Below, piece after piece: positions 23,905 through 35,692 of a stretch of 64,000 nt of DNA. Every line of letters starts with the position of its first letter. The stretch's first letter is position 1. The notes under the pieces are model-generated. The model had not been told where the DNA came from. It ran no database searches and was given only the letters and a program-made list of their open reading frames with translations. The stretch is from Daldinia sp. FL1419 (lineage: Eukaryota; Ascomycota; Sordariomycetes; Xylariales; Hypoxylaceae): assembly GCA_025201765.1 (NCBI GenBank), contig MU623452.1, forward strand, positions 1 to 64,000. Reading direction: 5' to 3'. A program made the position numbers and the translations under genes.

Positions 23905-25179
23905 ATAATTGCCACGACGGTTTTCTGCAACTGCAACTTTACCATTTGGAAATGCTCCCCAATCTAAGCATTTCTATGGGCTACCAAAGTCATCCAAGCG
24001 TAATGTTTATTGGTTTCTCTCGTGGTTAGGCGTTTTAATGGCTCAGGGGATATCCACATGTACCATGGTTCGCAGGAGGGTTGGTTTCATCGGGACGGGC
24101 CATACTTGCATTGAGCGGCGAAATGGCATCTGGTTGCGGGCTCTGAACAAGGAATGGAATTGGTTGGTTTTTTTTGTGGAGGCACATATCTGAGAATCGT
24201 TATATACCCATTATGTTGCTTTCGCCATTGGTATTTAGACACCAAGAGACTCGGCGTAAGGAGGCAATGCCACTCTCCAATCCTCTCAGCTCGGCAAGTT
24301 GGAGACTGAGACATAATAAAATCGAACAGTAAAATTTTAATTTTAATTTTTTTAATTTTTTAATTTTTTCAAACATCTTGACGGATAATTACGGTTGTGT
24401 GCTTGCATAATGTATGGAGCGTTGCATGCTGGTGTTGTATCAGGTAAAAAAAAAAAAAAAAAAAAGTTGGAAATTTCTCGCTTGCTACGGTACATTCCTG
24501 GGGTTTTGCGGAGGATACACTGAAAAATGATACACTAATACAGTGAAATACAGTGAGAACTGTGCTGCTCGCTTGTGGAATACGATATTTGTCCATCCCG
24601 AGGCTTCGGTCTGTCCGTAATCGGAATTATTCGCATTCAGCATTCGCGATGCTAAGCTTGGCTATATTATAATTCTCGTCGGTGTTTGCGATCTGCGGGA
24701 ATTATCTTCAGCTACCGCCGCAATCTAATCTGAAGGATTTTAAGGTTTCTGTCGCATTGAATATCTTGACCACCCAGCTTCCTGTAGGCTTCGCCCAGTT
24801 GAATGATGCAACGTTTTCAACAGGTTTCGTGATGGAAAGGGATCACAAGGGCTGCAGTTGCTCACAAGACATCTAGGTACTCATAAGGAGGTACTACCTT
24901 AGTACTATACATACAAAAAAAAAAAAAAAAAAGAGGTACTTACTATGTAAGAGGTATTCTCTTACCTTATACCTGTGTATTAGATACCTTACATAAGTTG
25001 GTTTGAACCGGACGGGATCAATTTCGGGCAGGATACCTACATTATGATATACCTTACCTGTATTTATCTCAGCAGGGCTCAGACTAGGAAGACGGTTTTT
25101 CTTTATATCTTTTGTGCCACAGCAATTTTTAACCAATTAGACCCTTAACATACCCCTCCCACACAAAACCGTCTCCTAA
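23905..25179. other. creD 3' region, no gene
   Basis: Contains AATTTTT repeats (24332-24369), A runs at 24446-24465 and 24915-24932, and no recognisable coding sequence. It grades into the AT-rich block to the right. Confidence 0.5.
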
Positions 25180-26200
25180 TCTAAAATAAAAATATACTCA
25201 TTTATATATAATAAATTACATCAAAAATATTAAAAACATTAAAAACATTAAAAACATCAAAAACATCAAAAATATTAAAAATATTAAAAACATCAAAAAC
25301 ATCAAAATATATTTATCAATAAATTGATTTACTACTTCTTTAATTTATAAAATACAATTAATATTTTTAAACTATTTACTAACATATTCCAAAAACTTTA
25401 AATTACTTGTGTTTATTCTTAACCTAATTATTTTCCAACATAAACTACACATTTAAATAACGCACTTAAATAATATATTTAAATATTGCGTTTAAATTTT
25501 AAATAAATTTAATTTAAACACAACATCAATTTTAAGTTTAAGAGGTATACTTTAAACTTACAGTTACGCATTATAGTATACTTGTTTATCAACCTGAATA
25601 ATATTAAAAACCAAATTCTTAAATAACAATACAAACATACTCAAAACTAACAAACATACTTAAAACTAAAAAAAATTACTTTTAAACTATCAACAAAATT
25701 TGGGATTAATTGAAGTATTGTTAGTTATATTATTACTAAATATTATATAAACTTAAAAAATAAAATACGCAATTTTTACCTCTCAAATTTAATAATATTT
25801 TAATATTACAACAAAAAAATTAAAAAAAATACTAACGGGCTTTAAAACACCTATCACTAACCCTCACAGCTTATACAAAATAAATAAAACTTTTTGCTAC
25901 TTTATTATCACTTAGTAAAGGTGGTAATTAAATAATATTTTAAATAATAGCTTAAATTTCCTAATCATATATAATATTCTTATTCTTTTATTATATTATA
26001 TAAAAATTAAATATAAAGCTTTATATCAATTATTATTACCTCCAAACATTTACAAATTAAAAATATCTATTTTTATTATTTAATTATTAATTATTTTTAT
26101 AAAAAATAATATTATTTTATATAACATTTTTATATAACAAACTTAAAATATTAACTTCGTACCTTAAACTAAAATTTTTGGTACAACGCACACAGCCCTA
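25180..26200. repeat. AT-rich, G-poor degraded repeat block
   Basis: About 1 kb made almost entirely of A, T and C; G is scarce while C (often in CpA) remains common. A short tandem array of AAAAACATTA/AAAAACATCA units runs at about 25225-25310. This looks like a RIP-degraded repeat in which one strand was hit much more than the other. No open frame survives and the parent element is not identifiable. Confidence 0.6.
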
Positions 26201-26360
26201 CAAATACATCTGCACAGACCAGATTAAGTGGTGGCTGTGGTGGCTGGTCAAAAATATCTAGTCTAAGCTCGTTAAGATAAACCTGTATATATCTACCTAA
26301 TACTTTATAGGTCCCTCCCATGGCGCATCTCGGTTACACGTAATATTATGTACGTATCGT

Positions 26361-26754
26361 ATCCCTCGAGGTGCGAGAGTGGCACAGTGGGGCGGGCTAA
26401 AATTTTACTAGTAGTTTGATTGGTCCAAAAGCTCATATACAACGAAAATAGCCTCACCTAATACCATAAAAATCTATTCAACACAACAAAACACCTGATT
26501 TTAAATTATAATAAATAATAATTAATATTAATAGATACGTATTTAATTATATTTTATTATAGTAATTTTTTTAACTTATATTTCTAACGTTTTTGCTGTT
26601 AAAAGTCTATTATATTGATTTGTAAAACTGGTAAATGCTGGTACTTATGGCACAAGCAAAATTTAGTGCAAAAGCATGTAGTTACATTTCAGCAATTTCT
26701 GATTGGACACAACTTTTAGCGCCCCCCACTGTGCCACTCTCGCACCTCGAGGGA
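26361..26754. mobile_element. Short TIR element (MITE-like) with TA target duplication
   Basis: The 31-nt arms at 26361-26391 and 26724-26754 are exact reverse complements, beginning TCCCTCGAGGTGCGAGAGTG. Imperfect complementarity continues about ten bases inward (GGGCTAAAATTT versus GGCGCTAAAAGTT). The element is bounded on both sides by TA (26359-26360 and 26755-26756), the target duplication of Tc1/mariner-type transposons. The 394-bp interior is AT-rich with no transposase frame. I read it as a non-autonomous element moved by a partner encoded elsewhere. Confidence 0.85.
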
Positions 26755-27657
26755 TAGTAGATTGAATTACTTGCAGTACCTATGAAATTCTTCAAATGCT
26801 TAAGTAGGCACCTACCTACCTACCTACGTACATAGCACGTGAAATGATGTCATGCTTCTACAGGTCCTGTCCTTGTGGGAGGAAGTTGTTAGTCGCGACC
26901 TGGCTTGATAAATCATGAACTTGATGAACTTGATGTTGTGCAATTAATATACCACGATATAATTGGTCTAAGCTGCCAGACCGAGACCAATGCAATAGCC
27001 CAAAAGGGTTTATCGATGACTTCAACATCTTTAGGGAATTCCTAATTCCATCCACAAATTCATGTTATCTCCCCCCTTTCTCTGAATCTTTTAACCTGTT
27101 TGGGTTAGGAAAGAGGTACTAGCTTCTTAGAGCTCGAGTGGCCAAAAGCGACCTTGAATGGTTTTTGAGTGGTCTGATATCAAATTCATCGATAATCAGC
27201 GTCATATCAGATTCAGACATGTCCACTGCCAGGGTTCGAAGCTCAATTGATTGTCGCAGGGGTCCGCCATCTGCTAATTTCGCATCATCATTTCGACTAG
27301 GGAACCCCCAAGCGCCTAATCGTACAACTGTGCAACTCTATACAATAACTTGATTCATCTTGAGAATTGTTAGGCCGATGCAAAACTAGAGTAGACGTAG
27401 TCATACTTGTCGCGTCTACCTGGAGTCTACCTAACGACTATAATAATAATATCATCAATCAATCAATCGCTATCGCGAAAGAATAGTCGATACTTTTCGA
27501 ATACCTACCTAATTACCCGATCCGATTCAATTCCGACACACCGCAACATCGCGCAGTTATTTTCCAAGTGCAAGATCATACCGAAATACTAAACATCAAA
27601 ACCAGATACATACTTGCAAAGTTACAAGAAAGAAAAAAAGAAAAAAAAGTTGGCATC
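26755..27657. other. Intergenic: slm1 promoter
   Basis: Contains CTACCTAC repeats near 26811-26828. A purine-rich leader with A runs sits just before the slm1 start (27630-27650). No gene recognised. Confidence 0.5.
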
Positions 27658-29234
27658 ATGAGCGGCGACAGTCACGCGCTTCCTGTGAGGCAGGCTACTA
27701 CCCTCAGCGAAGAAGCCGTACCAGACATTGATCCTACTTCGGTGAGTCGCATTCGATATTCCCCATATTCCCCTATTCCCCTATTTCCATCGCCGCTAAC
27801 ACGGATTTTTCCCTCCCCAGACTGCCGGATTACTCGCCGAAAGACTTCAAGCTTGGAAACATGCTGTAGGCTACTTAGAAGACTACGTCGGGGCTGTCGA
27901 GAAAGTCCACAAGGCGCACGCCAAGGAGTATGAGAAGGTTCTTAAGACAATCTCTCATCCGTTAAGAGAGGGGGCGCACTTCGACCAAGGTCTCGGGGGT
28001 GTGGCAGGTTTCTTCGAAAACATGAGAGTTAACACCCAGGTAAGATTGAGACATTTCCCAATCCTTACTCTATTTGAAAACTAATATGCCAAAGGCTATG
28101 ATCAATTCGAATACGGAAACCGAGAAGACTCTGAAGGGATCTGTCCTCCCGATTCTTGAGCGTCTGCACAAAGAAATCAAGGCAAAGCATAAGGAGGTCT
28201 CCCATGGGGTCGAGAAGAGCGCGAAAGAGATCGAGAAGGCTAGGAATACCACCCAGAAGCATATCGAGCTTCTTGGTCAGCAGGCCGCTTCTTTCGAGTC
28301 GACAGGCGGCAAGCTGACCCCTACCGATGACCCCTACGTTATCCGACGCGGTGTCCTTCACAGGCTAAACAAGCAGGTTATTGAAGAAAACAACCACAGA
28401 AACGATCTTATTAGTATACAGGATGGTTTCAAAGCTTTTGAAGCTCATGTGATACAAACAGTCCAGCAAGCGATGGATGCTCTTAATCAGGTCGCCGGTG
28501 GGCAGGCTGAAAAGATTAGAGCCCTTTACGTTGACATGCTGGGCGCGGCGCAACAAATCCCGCCTGATTTCGAATGGAATGGATTCAATGCCCGTGAGGG
28601 CCACCGACTGGTCGATCCCAAGGAGCCGCCTCGGAGCGTCGATGCGATCGTTTTCCCCAATCAGAACCACAGTTCAACTAAGCCACTCATTGAGGGTAGC
28701 CTGGAACGCAAGTCGCGAAATAAGCTGTCGTGGGGTACGCAATCAGGATATTACGTCGTAACCCCATCTAAGTACTTGCACGAGTTTAAGGACGATGACA
28801 ATCTACGCCATGACCCGAAGCCGGAACTCTCTATTTACCTTCCAGATGCCGTGATCAGTGCACCTGCAGGCGAAAAATTTCAAATCAAAGGAAAAGATAA
28901 GGGCGGAAGCTTTAGCAGTAAACTTGCTGGCACTTCTGAGCTTCATTTCAAGGCCCACTCGGCTTCCGAGGCTCAGAAGTGGTTTGAGGCAATCCGCATT
29001 GCGGCTGGCGCGACGGGTGCAGCTTACGAAAGTCAAGCATCATCACCGAATGCTAGCCTGCCCGGCTCTGTTAGCGAAAAATCAAAACTCGAGAAGATTG
29101 ATCCTAATGCGCACAAGGAACAGGACGTGGGTATCACGGGTGGCGAAAATGTCAGTAGCCCTACATCTATATCGCCTACGGTTACCCGACAAAACACTTT
29201 AAAGAACGGTACGGATAAGAAGGCGAGTGCGTAG
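27658..29234 (+). CDS. slm1: Slm1/Slm2-type PIP2- and TORC2-binding protein (F-BAR and PH)
   Basis: Plasma-membrane protein that binds PI(4,5)P2 and links TORC2 to its Ypk kinase substrate in yeast. Three exons: 27658-27741, 27821-28039 and 28095-29234, with introns of 79 and 55 nt; 480 residues. A helical F-BAR-like region spans about residues 30-250 (AERLQAWKHAVGYLEDYV, FFENMRVNTQ, KAKHKEVSHGVEKSAKEIEK). A PH domain spans about 297-405, from LIEGSLERKSRNKLSWGTQS to AQKWFEAIRIAAG. The Ser/Thr-rich C-terminal tail may be a phosphorylation region, but no calcineurin site could be assigned. The start is the first ATG after an A-rich leader. Confidence 0.92.
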
Positions 29235-31123
29235 TGACGCAGCTTGCCTGTCGTGTCAAGTTGAAGGGATCAGAAGCTTTTCATAGTTGAGATGAGGGAA
29301 TTATGAGCTGCACGCCAAGGGAGTCTCAGCTTTAAGAAGCCTTGCTGAGGTGTGACTATAGAAGGGCATTGCCCTAGGCTTTTACGGAAAGCTTGAGTAG
29401 CACATAGGAAATGTCACCGTGGGGCGCGGCAATGCGGCTCAAAGTGCGAACCCCATGTAATGACGAGTTGAGAGGACAAAACGAGATACCTTGAAGGGGG
29501 TGCCTGAGAATGTGACCAAATCAGTATGCGTCAGCAACCGGGACCAAAGGGGTATCGCTTTGCAGGTAGAGGGATGAGGTGGTATTATTATATCTTCTCA
29601 CTGTGGCTTTTTTTTTTTTTTTTTTTTTAACATATTACTTATGACTTACAATATTAATGAATCCACCCCAAAATCGTACATTTCATACGTTCTTGGTTCA
29701 GAAATCGTTCGAGCTTAGTTGGGCTACTTGCGAGATTAAATTCGCTGCTGATACTCTTGCTTTCCTTCAACATAGTTGAAGTAAATTGGAGGCTTTTGAG
29801 GCACCCTAACATCACTCCTAATCAAGGAGCTATCAGACGCTGCCTTTTATTATGTTATGATCCTGGACCTGTGTAAGCGCTAACTGACATTAGGATTCTA
29901 CGGGTTAGTGTATACGCCTCGTTCTCTTAAGATGTTTAATTCTGATAATCAATATCCCTCACCACTCGGTAGAACTGATAGCGACCTTTGGGAGGGTATC
30001 AACTCAACGTGTTACTCTGGAGTTGGTTTCAAGAGCCGCCCAACGAACAGGCGGACTATTTATAGGAAGGAGGTAGATAGGCCGGCAGCAGATTAACCAA
30101 GTACCGCATTGCAGGGCAACGTAATTTCAATTGGTGACTCTTGACACCTTCAACCATGTGGCGTGGGTGAAGAATATCAGCCTCAGGTGAATGGCACATT
30201 TACTACCGGGGTGAGCTGATCCACGATCGTGGGGGTTGACAATATCTTGGTTCATGTTACCCTGAACTTACCTATCCATCGATCGTGGAAAGGCGTTTTC
30301 AACAAAAAAACTTCACGAGTATAGTTTAGCAATAATGTAATAATCGTAATATACTGTCTTCGATGTCTGTGGCTTTTAAACAGTCGGGATCTTACATGAC
30401 TAACTAACTGCCTTACCATGCAATATCTCCGGCCATATCGATGGCGCTAAGGAAGCAGGCTCTGATGTGGCTGTATCCTACGCAGAAGGCGAAAGGTGCT
30501 TTTGCTCGCTAATTCTTCCCCAGATCTACGAAGGACAAGCAGCCATCTTTCGCCAAGGATGGGCTATCCCCCGAAGTCCTAACTCTGTCTTTGCAGTAAG
30601 GCTTCGGGCTAGGATGTTCTTACAAAACGATTATGGTCATGTCATAATAAGCCTCTCTTAATCTAGTCTAGGGCAGCGTATCCTAGAAACGCTCTCGGGG
30701 TTAAGAGGGAAGAAGGCAACGGGGAGGAATAGAACGCCCGTAGCCTACCTATGTAAAGAGTCCCCTCTACGCCTAACCCTATAGGCAAATACCCTTCTGT
30801 TTAAGCCATCCTTCCCCGGTGACAAGCCCCCCCTTTCCCAAAAGATCACCCAAGCTCCCCGCACATGTGCGAGGAAGGACTTGTTCGGTGAGGCTCTGAC
30901 TTTTACTTGTACTGCTTTTCCCAAGTTCCATGCTCCATGCTCCATGCTCGCTTGCCGATATCCAGGAGCCATGAGGACTAACTTACGCTGCCCATAATCA
31001 ACCACCTCTGTCCCCCCTTTACTTACATCTTTCGCCTCCTCCTCGAACTTCTGCCGGACAGGAACGAGCCCAGCTTAGTCTTTATGCTAATGACAACTCT
31101 TGCCACGATACTGTACGTGCAAA
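29235..31123. other. Intergenic, 1.9 kb
   Basis: The slm1 3' region with a T run at 29608-29628, then unrecognised sequence. Short frames at 29908-30096 and 30467-30661 do not resemble known proteins. The right end is the promoter of the Clr5-domain gene. Confidence 0.5.
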
Positions 31124-32239
31124 ATGACGAAACCGTGGGAAGTGTATGAAGCTATCATCAAGGATCTCTACGCCGACAACACGCTCTCCGTCGTGCAGAA
31201 GATCATGATCGAGCGGTACGGGTTTAGAGCCTCGTGAGAAACGACTTCTCTTTTTTTTTTCTTCCCTTCCTATTCCCGTTTCCCCCTTTTGATCTCTGCT
31301 TCCCTTTCCTCTTCCTTTCCCGTCCTATCAATCATTTCTAGCACGCGTGAATATGCTTGTAAACACAGACCGAAGAAATACCATACTAAGATTAGGGGGG
31401 TCCCACCCCCTTTCCAGTGTTAGAGCTTATAGGGGCCGTCTGATCCGCTGGGGTATCCGCAAGTACAATTGTCGGAAACGCGCCTCGCCGAGCGTTAGTA
31501 ACAGCAGCGCCGACGGGGGGGCTAGCTTCTCGAGTGGTTCGGATGCAGCTTCTCCGATTATGGCGGCCGCCTCCGCCGTGGGCGATGCGAGGGCGATACT
31601 TCCTCGTAAGGTGATGAAGCAAGGACACGCCGACGGCCACCTCGCATTGCCGGGTCGGTTGAATCAGCAATATAGTTCGAACCATCGACACCAAATCTTC
31701 AACGGCGCGGACAAGTAAGACATAGATGACCACCTACGATCCCCTCTCCAAACCTATACTAACTCCCCCTTTTCGCTTCTCCCAACAGTTCTTTCGACTC
31801 CAAGCCCAAAACCTACCTCTCTACTCCACAGCACAGCAGCAGTGGCAACAGTAACGACGGCATACAGTACGGATGGGAAACCCCCGCGCCCTTGTTCAAG
31901 AAGGAATCCGACGCCGTGAATCTCGATGAACTCACCAGCAGCCGACACGGCGAGGCCCTTGCAGCGCCAACGTACTTCGGCGGGATTGCCCCGATGATGC
32001 AACCAGGAAACGGAAGCAAGTCTTCCTACGGCACTGGATACGCAGGAACCCAGCACCACCACCATCATCGGAGCACAGAAGGCGGCGCGGGCGATGGATT
32101 AAACTATTACAACCCCGCGCCGCCGCAGCAGCAACCACAGGCTCGGGGTAGCGTCGTAGGCGTCAGCCAAGTCCCGCCGGACGTGGCGTTTGCGGCACAG
32201 GCGAGAGGGTACGGGCATGATGGGAGGGCAAGTGGATAG
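31124..32239 (+). CDS. Clr5-domain protein
   Basis: Three exons: 31124-31233, 31418-31714 and 31789-32239, with introns of 184 and 74 nt; 285 residues. The N-terminal domain matches the Clr5 domain, named after the fission yeast silencing factor: KPWEVYEAIIKDLYADN, then IMIERYGFRAS across the first intron to VRAYRGRLIRWGIRKYNCRK. Most fungal proteins with this domain are uncharacterised; a role in chromatin or DNA binding is plausible but not shown. The rest is low-complexity, rich in Ser, Gly, His and Gln. It includes a five-His run near residue 225 and a Pro/Gln stretch near residue 250. Intron 1 is long for this window and pyrimidine-rich; an alternative acceptor at 31340 would give a different product. 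Confidence 0.82.
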
Positions 32240-33386
32240 GTAATAGCAACACGTCTATGTGGTACCGCCGGTACCAGTGCAATACGGAAAACGGGTAAGG
32301 ATCGAGCTAGATGTATGGCTGGTAGTATAGTATAGACCGTGTAAGCAGATATTGGTAGGGTGAGCTCACGGCGTTACGATATAGATTTTCTTATTCTGGT
32401 TACCTCTTATGATATCAGGCGGCTTGGAACCGAGGCAGGCGTCGCCTTAAGGAAAGAGACCGACGCCTCAGGGCGGGAAATGGGGCGGAATGGGTTTCCT
32501 TTCGACCTATAGGGGATTTATCTGAGGACAAAATGTGTGACGGCGGCACAGTGGCGGCACAGTGTTGTTCCTAGAAGCGTTAACTGATGATTTCCTTAGC
32601 GAACCATGTTATTTTTTTTTTCTAACTATATTTTTCTTCCTTACCTTTACGGATGGTATGTATGAATACGGCTCGGAAGACGCAAGGAAAGCAGGACGTG
32701 ATCTAGTTCACGAGACATAGCTACAGTTACGGATGGGATCCGGAACCAATACAGCGGATTTGCAAAATGGGTCGGATATATTGGTAACGTATAGGGGGGG
32801 TGACTTTTATTCGTTGTTCTATTTTGAACCATCTTATCTCTTCTGAGTTTCTGAATTTGTACGAGTTATGTATACATTATTTCTTTTTAGCACTTAACGT
32901 TACACCACAAGCATTTTTATAGCGAGTAGACACCACGGGATAGACAGATGAGCTTGACCAATAGCAACCTAGTAGTATTTCCGGATGTAGAAAGTGGGTA
33001 TAACTTGTGTGGTAATAGCCTACTGTATTGGATGCCGGTGAAAATACCTAGTCCTGGACATTCGTTGATTATATGGGCGGGTGCGACGAGGCTTGTGTAA
33101 GACGTCTTGGTAGGTATTATTAATTGGGTAGTTCCCTCTGGTACGAGATGAATATACTACCTAGGCTAGCGAGAATTGCCTTAAGGCGTATATAATTCTC
33201 TATACCATGTGTGAATATCGACGCATTCGTTCCATTGCTATACTATCCTTTCGTCGTGGCTGTTGAGTTTTTGGTCCGAGTTCTTAGGCAATTCCCCATA
33301 CCCTACCTCATTCAAATCATCCATTTGTCCGCTAGACGCGTTGCTCTTTAGTCGTCTAAGATGAAATCCTTCGGGGTGTAATACCT
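32240..33386. other. Convergent intergenic region
   Basis: 3' regions of the Clr5-domain gene and abd1. It contains a tandem GGCGGCACAGT pair (32543-32565) and a T run near 32611-32620. No gene recognised. Confidence 0.5.
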
Positions 33387-34904
33387 CTATACTTTATAAA
33401 AGCAGAATGCCAGATAGAAACTGGCGACCTCCATCTCCTCAGGCGTGACTAGAAGGGGCCCTCTGCCCCTCTCGCGAACTCCCATACGTTCACTCAGGGG
33501 CCCTAGTATCTGGTCATCTTTCTCAGCCTCCCAGATCTCATCAAACTTTTGATGATACTGCAATTCGAGGTTGTAGTCCTCTGCTATAGCACGGAACGCC
33601 GGCCAAGGAACGACGTATTCTGGGACTTCCTCCACCGCTTCGTCAAGGAAGAAGCTGTACTTCCATCCGAACGGAGGCCGGAAAATGCCATCCTCGGGGG
33701 TTTTCCCAGGGAATCTAACCCGATACAGATCATTGCCCCATTCTGCCGTCTCCTCAACCTCGCCCTCCTCTTCCTCGTTATTCTCCTTGTCACCCTTTTC
33801 CTCCTTGTTTTCGGCTTCCTTATTTTCTGTCGTCTCGCCCTTCTTCTTTTTCGCAAACCACTCGTTGAACTTAACGACTCTATCGCCGATCACATCCGAG
33901 TTAGGTATACAGCCTATGAAGCGTCCGCCTTTTTTTAGTGCTCCAGATACGTTCTGAAGCATCATTCGGGCTTTCTCTTCACTCTCGAACGCGTAATGCA
34001 TGCAGAACATCATGCTGACTATATCGAATCCGCTCCTCCCCATGGGTGAATGGTCAAATCCGACCTGGCGGATAATGTCTATGTCGCCAATGGACTCGCC
34101 GTAGCAGTCTTTGACGTAGAAGCGAGCATCAAACGGCGGAGGTTGATGGCGTCCACCCCTATGACCGCCCCTACCACCACGTCCGCCGCCCCTATGGGTC
34201 ATGTTACGGTATCGTTCTTTCGCCTGCTCGATAGAAACGTCGGCGGGATCCAGCCCCACGTATAACTGAACTCTCTGCGGCGCTTGCTGCCATTTGCCCA
34301 AATCGCCACCTTTTCCGCATCCAATATCAAGGACAAGTAGCTCGTGATCTCTAGCAACAGCCATATCACGCCCTCGCTCGTGGGCACCAGGTGTATGATC
34401 TTCGTCAGGCGAGAATTTTTGTATCAATGTGCTCTTGACCCAATTGTTGAACGATCTAAGCCCTTTGATCCTGCTGTCCGTCTTCCTCCAATCACGGCTT
34501 CTCTCTGGTACGGCGTTATAGTGCTGTCGGACAACGTCGTTAATACCTCTCTGATCCAGCACTGTCTGCGTAGCTGCGGCTTCGGCTGCTTCACGCTCGC
34601 GCTGCTCATGACGCTGGCGGATAGATGAGGATTCTGCTTGGGAAAAGCGGGCGCCGCGACCGGGTCGCTTAAGTTTCCTGGGCGCATCGGATGGCGACCT
34701 AGAGCGTTGTCGCTTCTTAGCCGGTTCAAGCTTTTTGGCATCGAATGGCTGAGGTAGTTCGTCAAAGGGCCCATCCGCATTGTTTTCGCGGCGCTTTCCA
34801 TTATTTCTGGCAGGCGATCGGGACTGATTGCGTCTCTTGGCAGGTTCGAGATGTTTCGCGTCGAAGGGTTGAGGTAGCTCCTCGGTAGTATTATCTCCTG
34901 CCAT
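33387..34904 (-). CDS. abd1: mRNA cap guanine-N7 methyltransferase
   Basis: Nuclear enzyme that methylates the 5' cap guanine of pre-mRNA using S-adenosylmethionine. Intronless, 505 residues, ATG at 34904. The SAM-binding motif is LLVLDIGCGKGGDLGKW (about residue 190). Further family blocks are FNNWVKSTLIQKF, DIVSMMFCMHYAFES, GGRFIGCIPNSDVI and ASFYLAFCFYKV at the very end. Three additions stand out: a duplicated N-terminal segment (residues 9-31 and 49-71, each ending SRSP), an RGG-rich insertion near 235-250, and a Lys/Glu-rich insertion near 350-380. The insertions fall between core motifs, so activity is probably kept. Confidence 0.95.
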   Translation of the reverse strand: MAGDNTTEELPQPFDAKHLEPAKRRNQSRSPARNNGKRRENNADGPFDELPQPFDAKKLEPAKKRQRSRSPSDAPRKLKRPGRGARFSQAESSSIRQRHEQREREAAEAAATQTVLDQRGINDVVRQHYNAVPERSRDWRKTDSRIKGLRSFNNWVKSTLIQKFSPDEDHTPGAHERGRDMAVARDHELLVLDIGCGKGGDLGKWQQAPQRVQLYVGLDPADVSIEQAKERYRNMTHRGGGRGGRGGHRGGRHQPPPFDARFYVKDCYGESIGDIDIIRQVGFDHSPMGRSGFDIVSMMFCMHYAFESEEKARMMLQNVSGALKKGGRFIGCIPNSDVIGDRVVKFNEWFAKKKKGETTENKEAENKEEKGDKENNEEEEGEVEETAEWGNDLYRVRFPGKTPEDGIFRPPFGWKYSFFLDEAVEEVPEYVVPWPAFRAIAEDYNLELQYHQKFDEIWEAEKDDQILGPLSERMGVRERGRGPLLVTPEEMEVASFYLAFCFYKV

Positions 34905-35692
34905 CGTGAGAGACCAGATAATTATTAACGGTTTTTTTTTTTTTCTATTTAGTCGGTCAATTGCGCAGACGAAGATTAATTAGACGTTGTCGGTATGGGT
35001 GATAGATAGGTATGTGGTTTGGTTTTTTTCTTCTTCTAATATGTGAAAGAAAGATAGGTTGAAATAAGGAAAGGAAAGTGGTATGAGAAATAGTATGGAG
35101 GTATAAAGTGGTATGTTAGGTAGTAGGTAGGTACTTCATAACAATGCAATTCTAGATCCTTAACCTAGGTGAGTAGTAAATGGTAATATAGGTAGAGAGC
35201 TGGGAAAGTGTAAAAGGTATGCAAATCTTGGCATCGAACTAGTGAGGAGCCAGGGTAATCCGTGCCTTACCTTTGCTTTTTTTTTACCTTTTGGTTTACC
35301 TAGACAGCCTAGGTAGATTAGAACTGTTAGGTAAAGTACCTGGGTACTTTGAGGCTCTAAAGATCCACAGGTGCTTAATGATTGGCTCTGGACAAAAGTT
35401 TAGCTGTGAAAGTTACGTCTACTGATGGCCGCCTGCAGCTGGCTTGCAACCGTTGGCAAAACAGCGGCAGGAGCAGTAGAGTTAGTTAGCAAGAGAACCT
35501 ACCTGGGTTAAGCTCTTCTACCCATTATCAACCTTAAACGCCTTAAACTTATTTTATAACTTGTAACAAGCTTCATCATTCAACGACGGCCACCACATTT
35601 AATTCTTTAGCGGTTTTGTGTACTACGATTCTCCTCTCCCTTCGATACTCCTTCGTATAAAAAGTTCGCGTCCATTCTTCCCCTCCTTCATC
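34905..35692. other. Divergent promoter abd1/rpn7
   Basis: Holds a T run (34932-34944), purine-rich leader sequence for abd1 and several CCTAGGTA motifs (35164, 35308). A GTTGGCAAA sequence at about 35452 resembles the proteasome control element GGTGGCAAA, but with a mismatch. Confidence 0.5.

Noticed and set aside
35448..35460. Possible proteasome control element upstream of rpn7
   Set aside because: GTTGGCAAA differs from GGTGGCAAA, and a single near-match in 800 bp is expected by chance.
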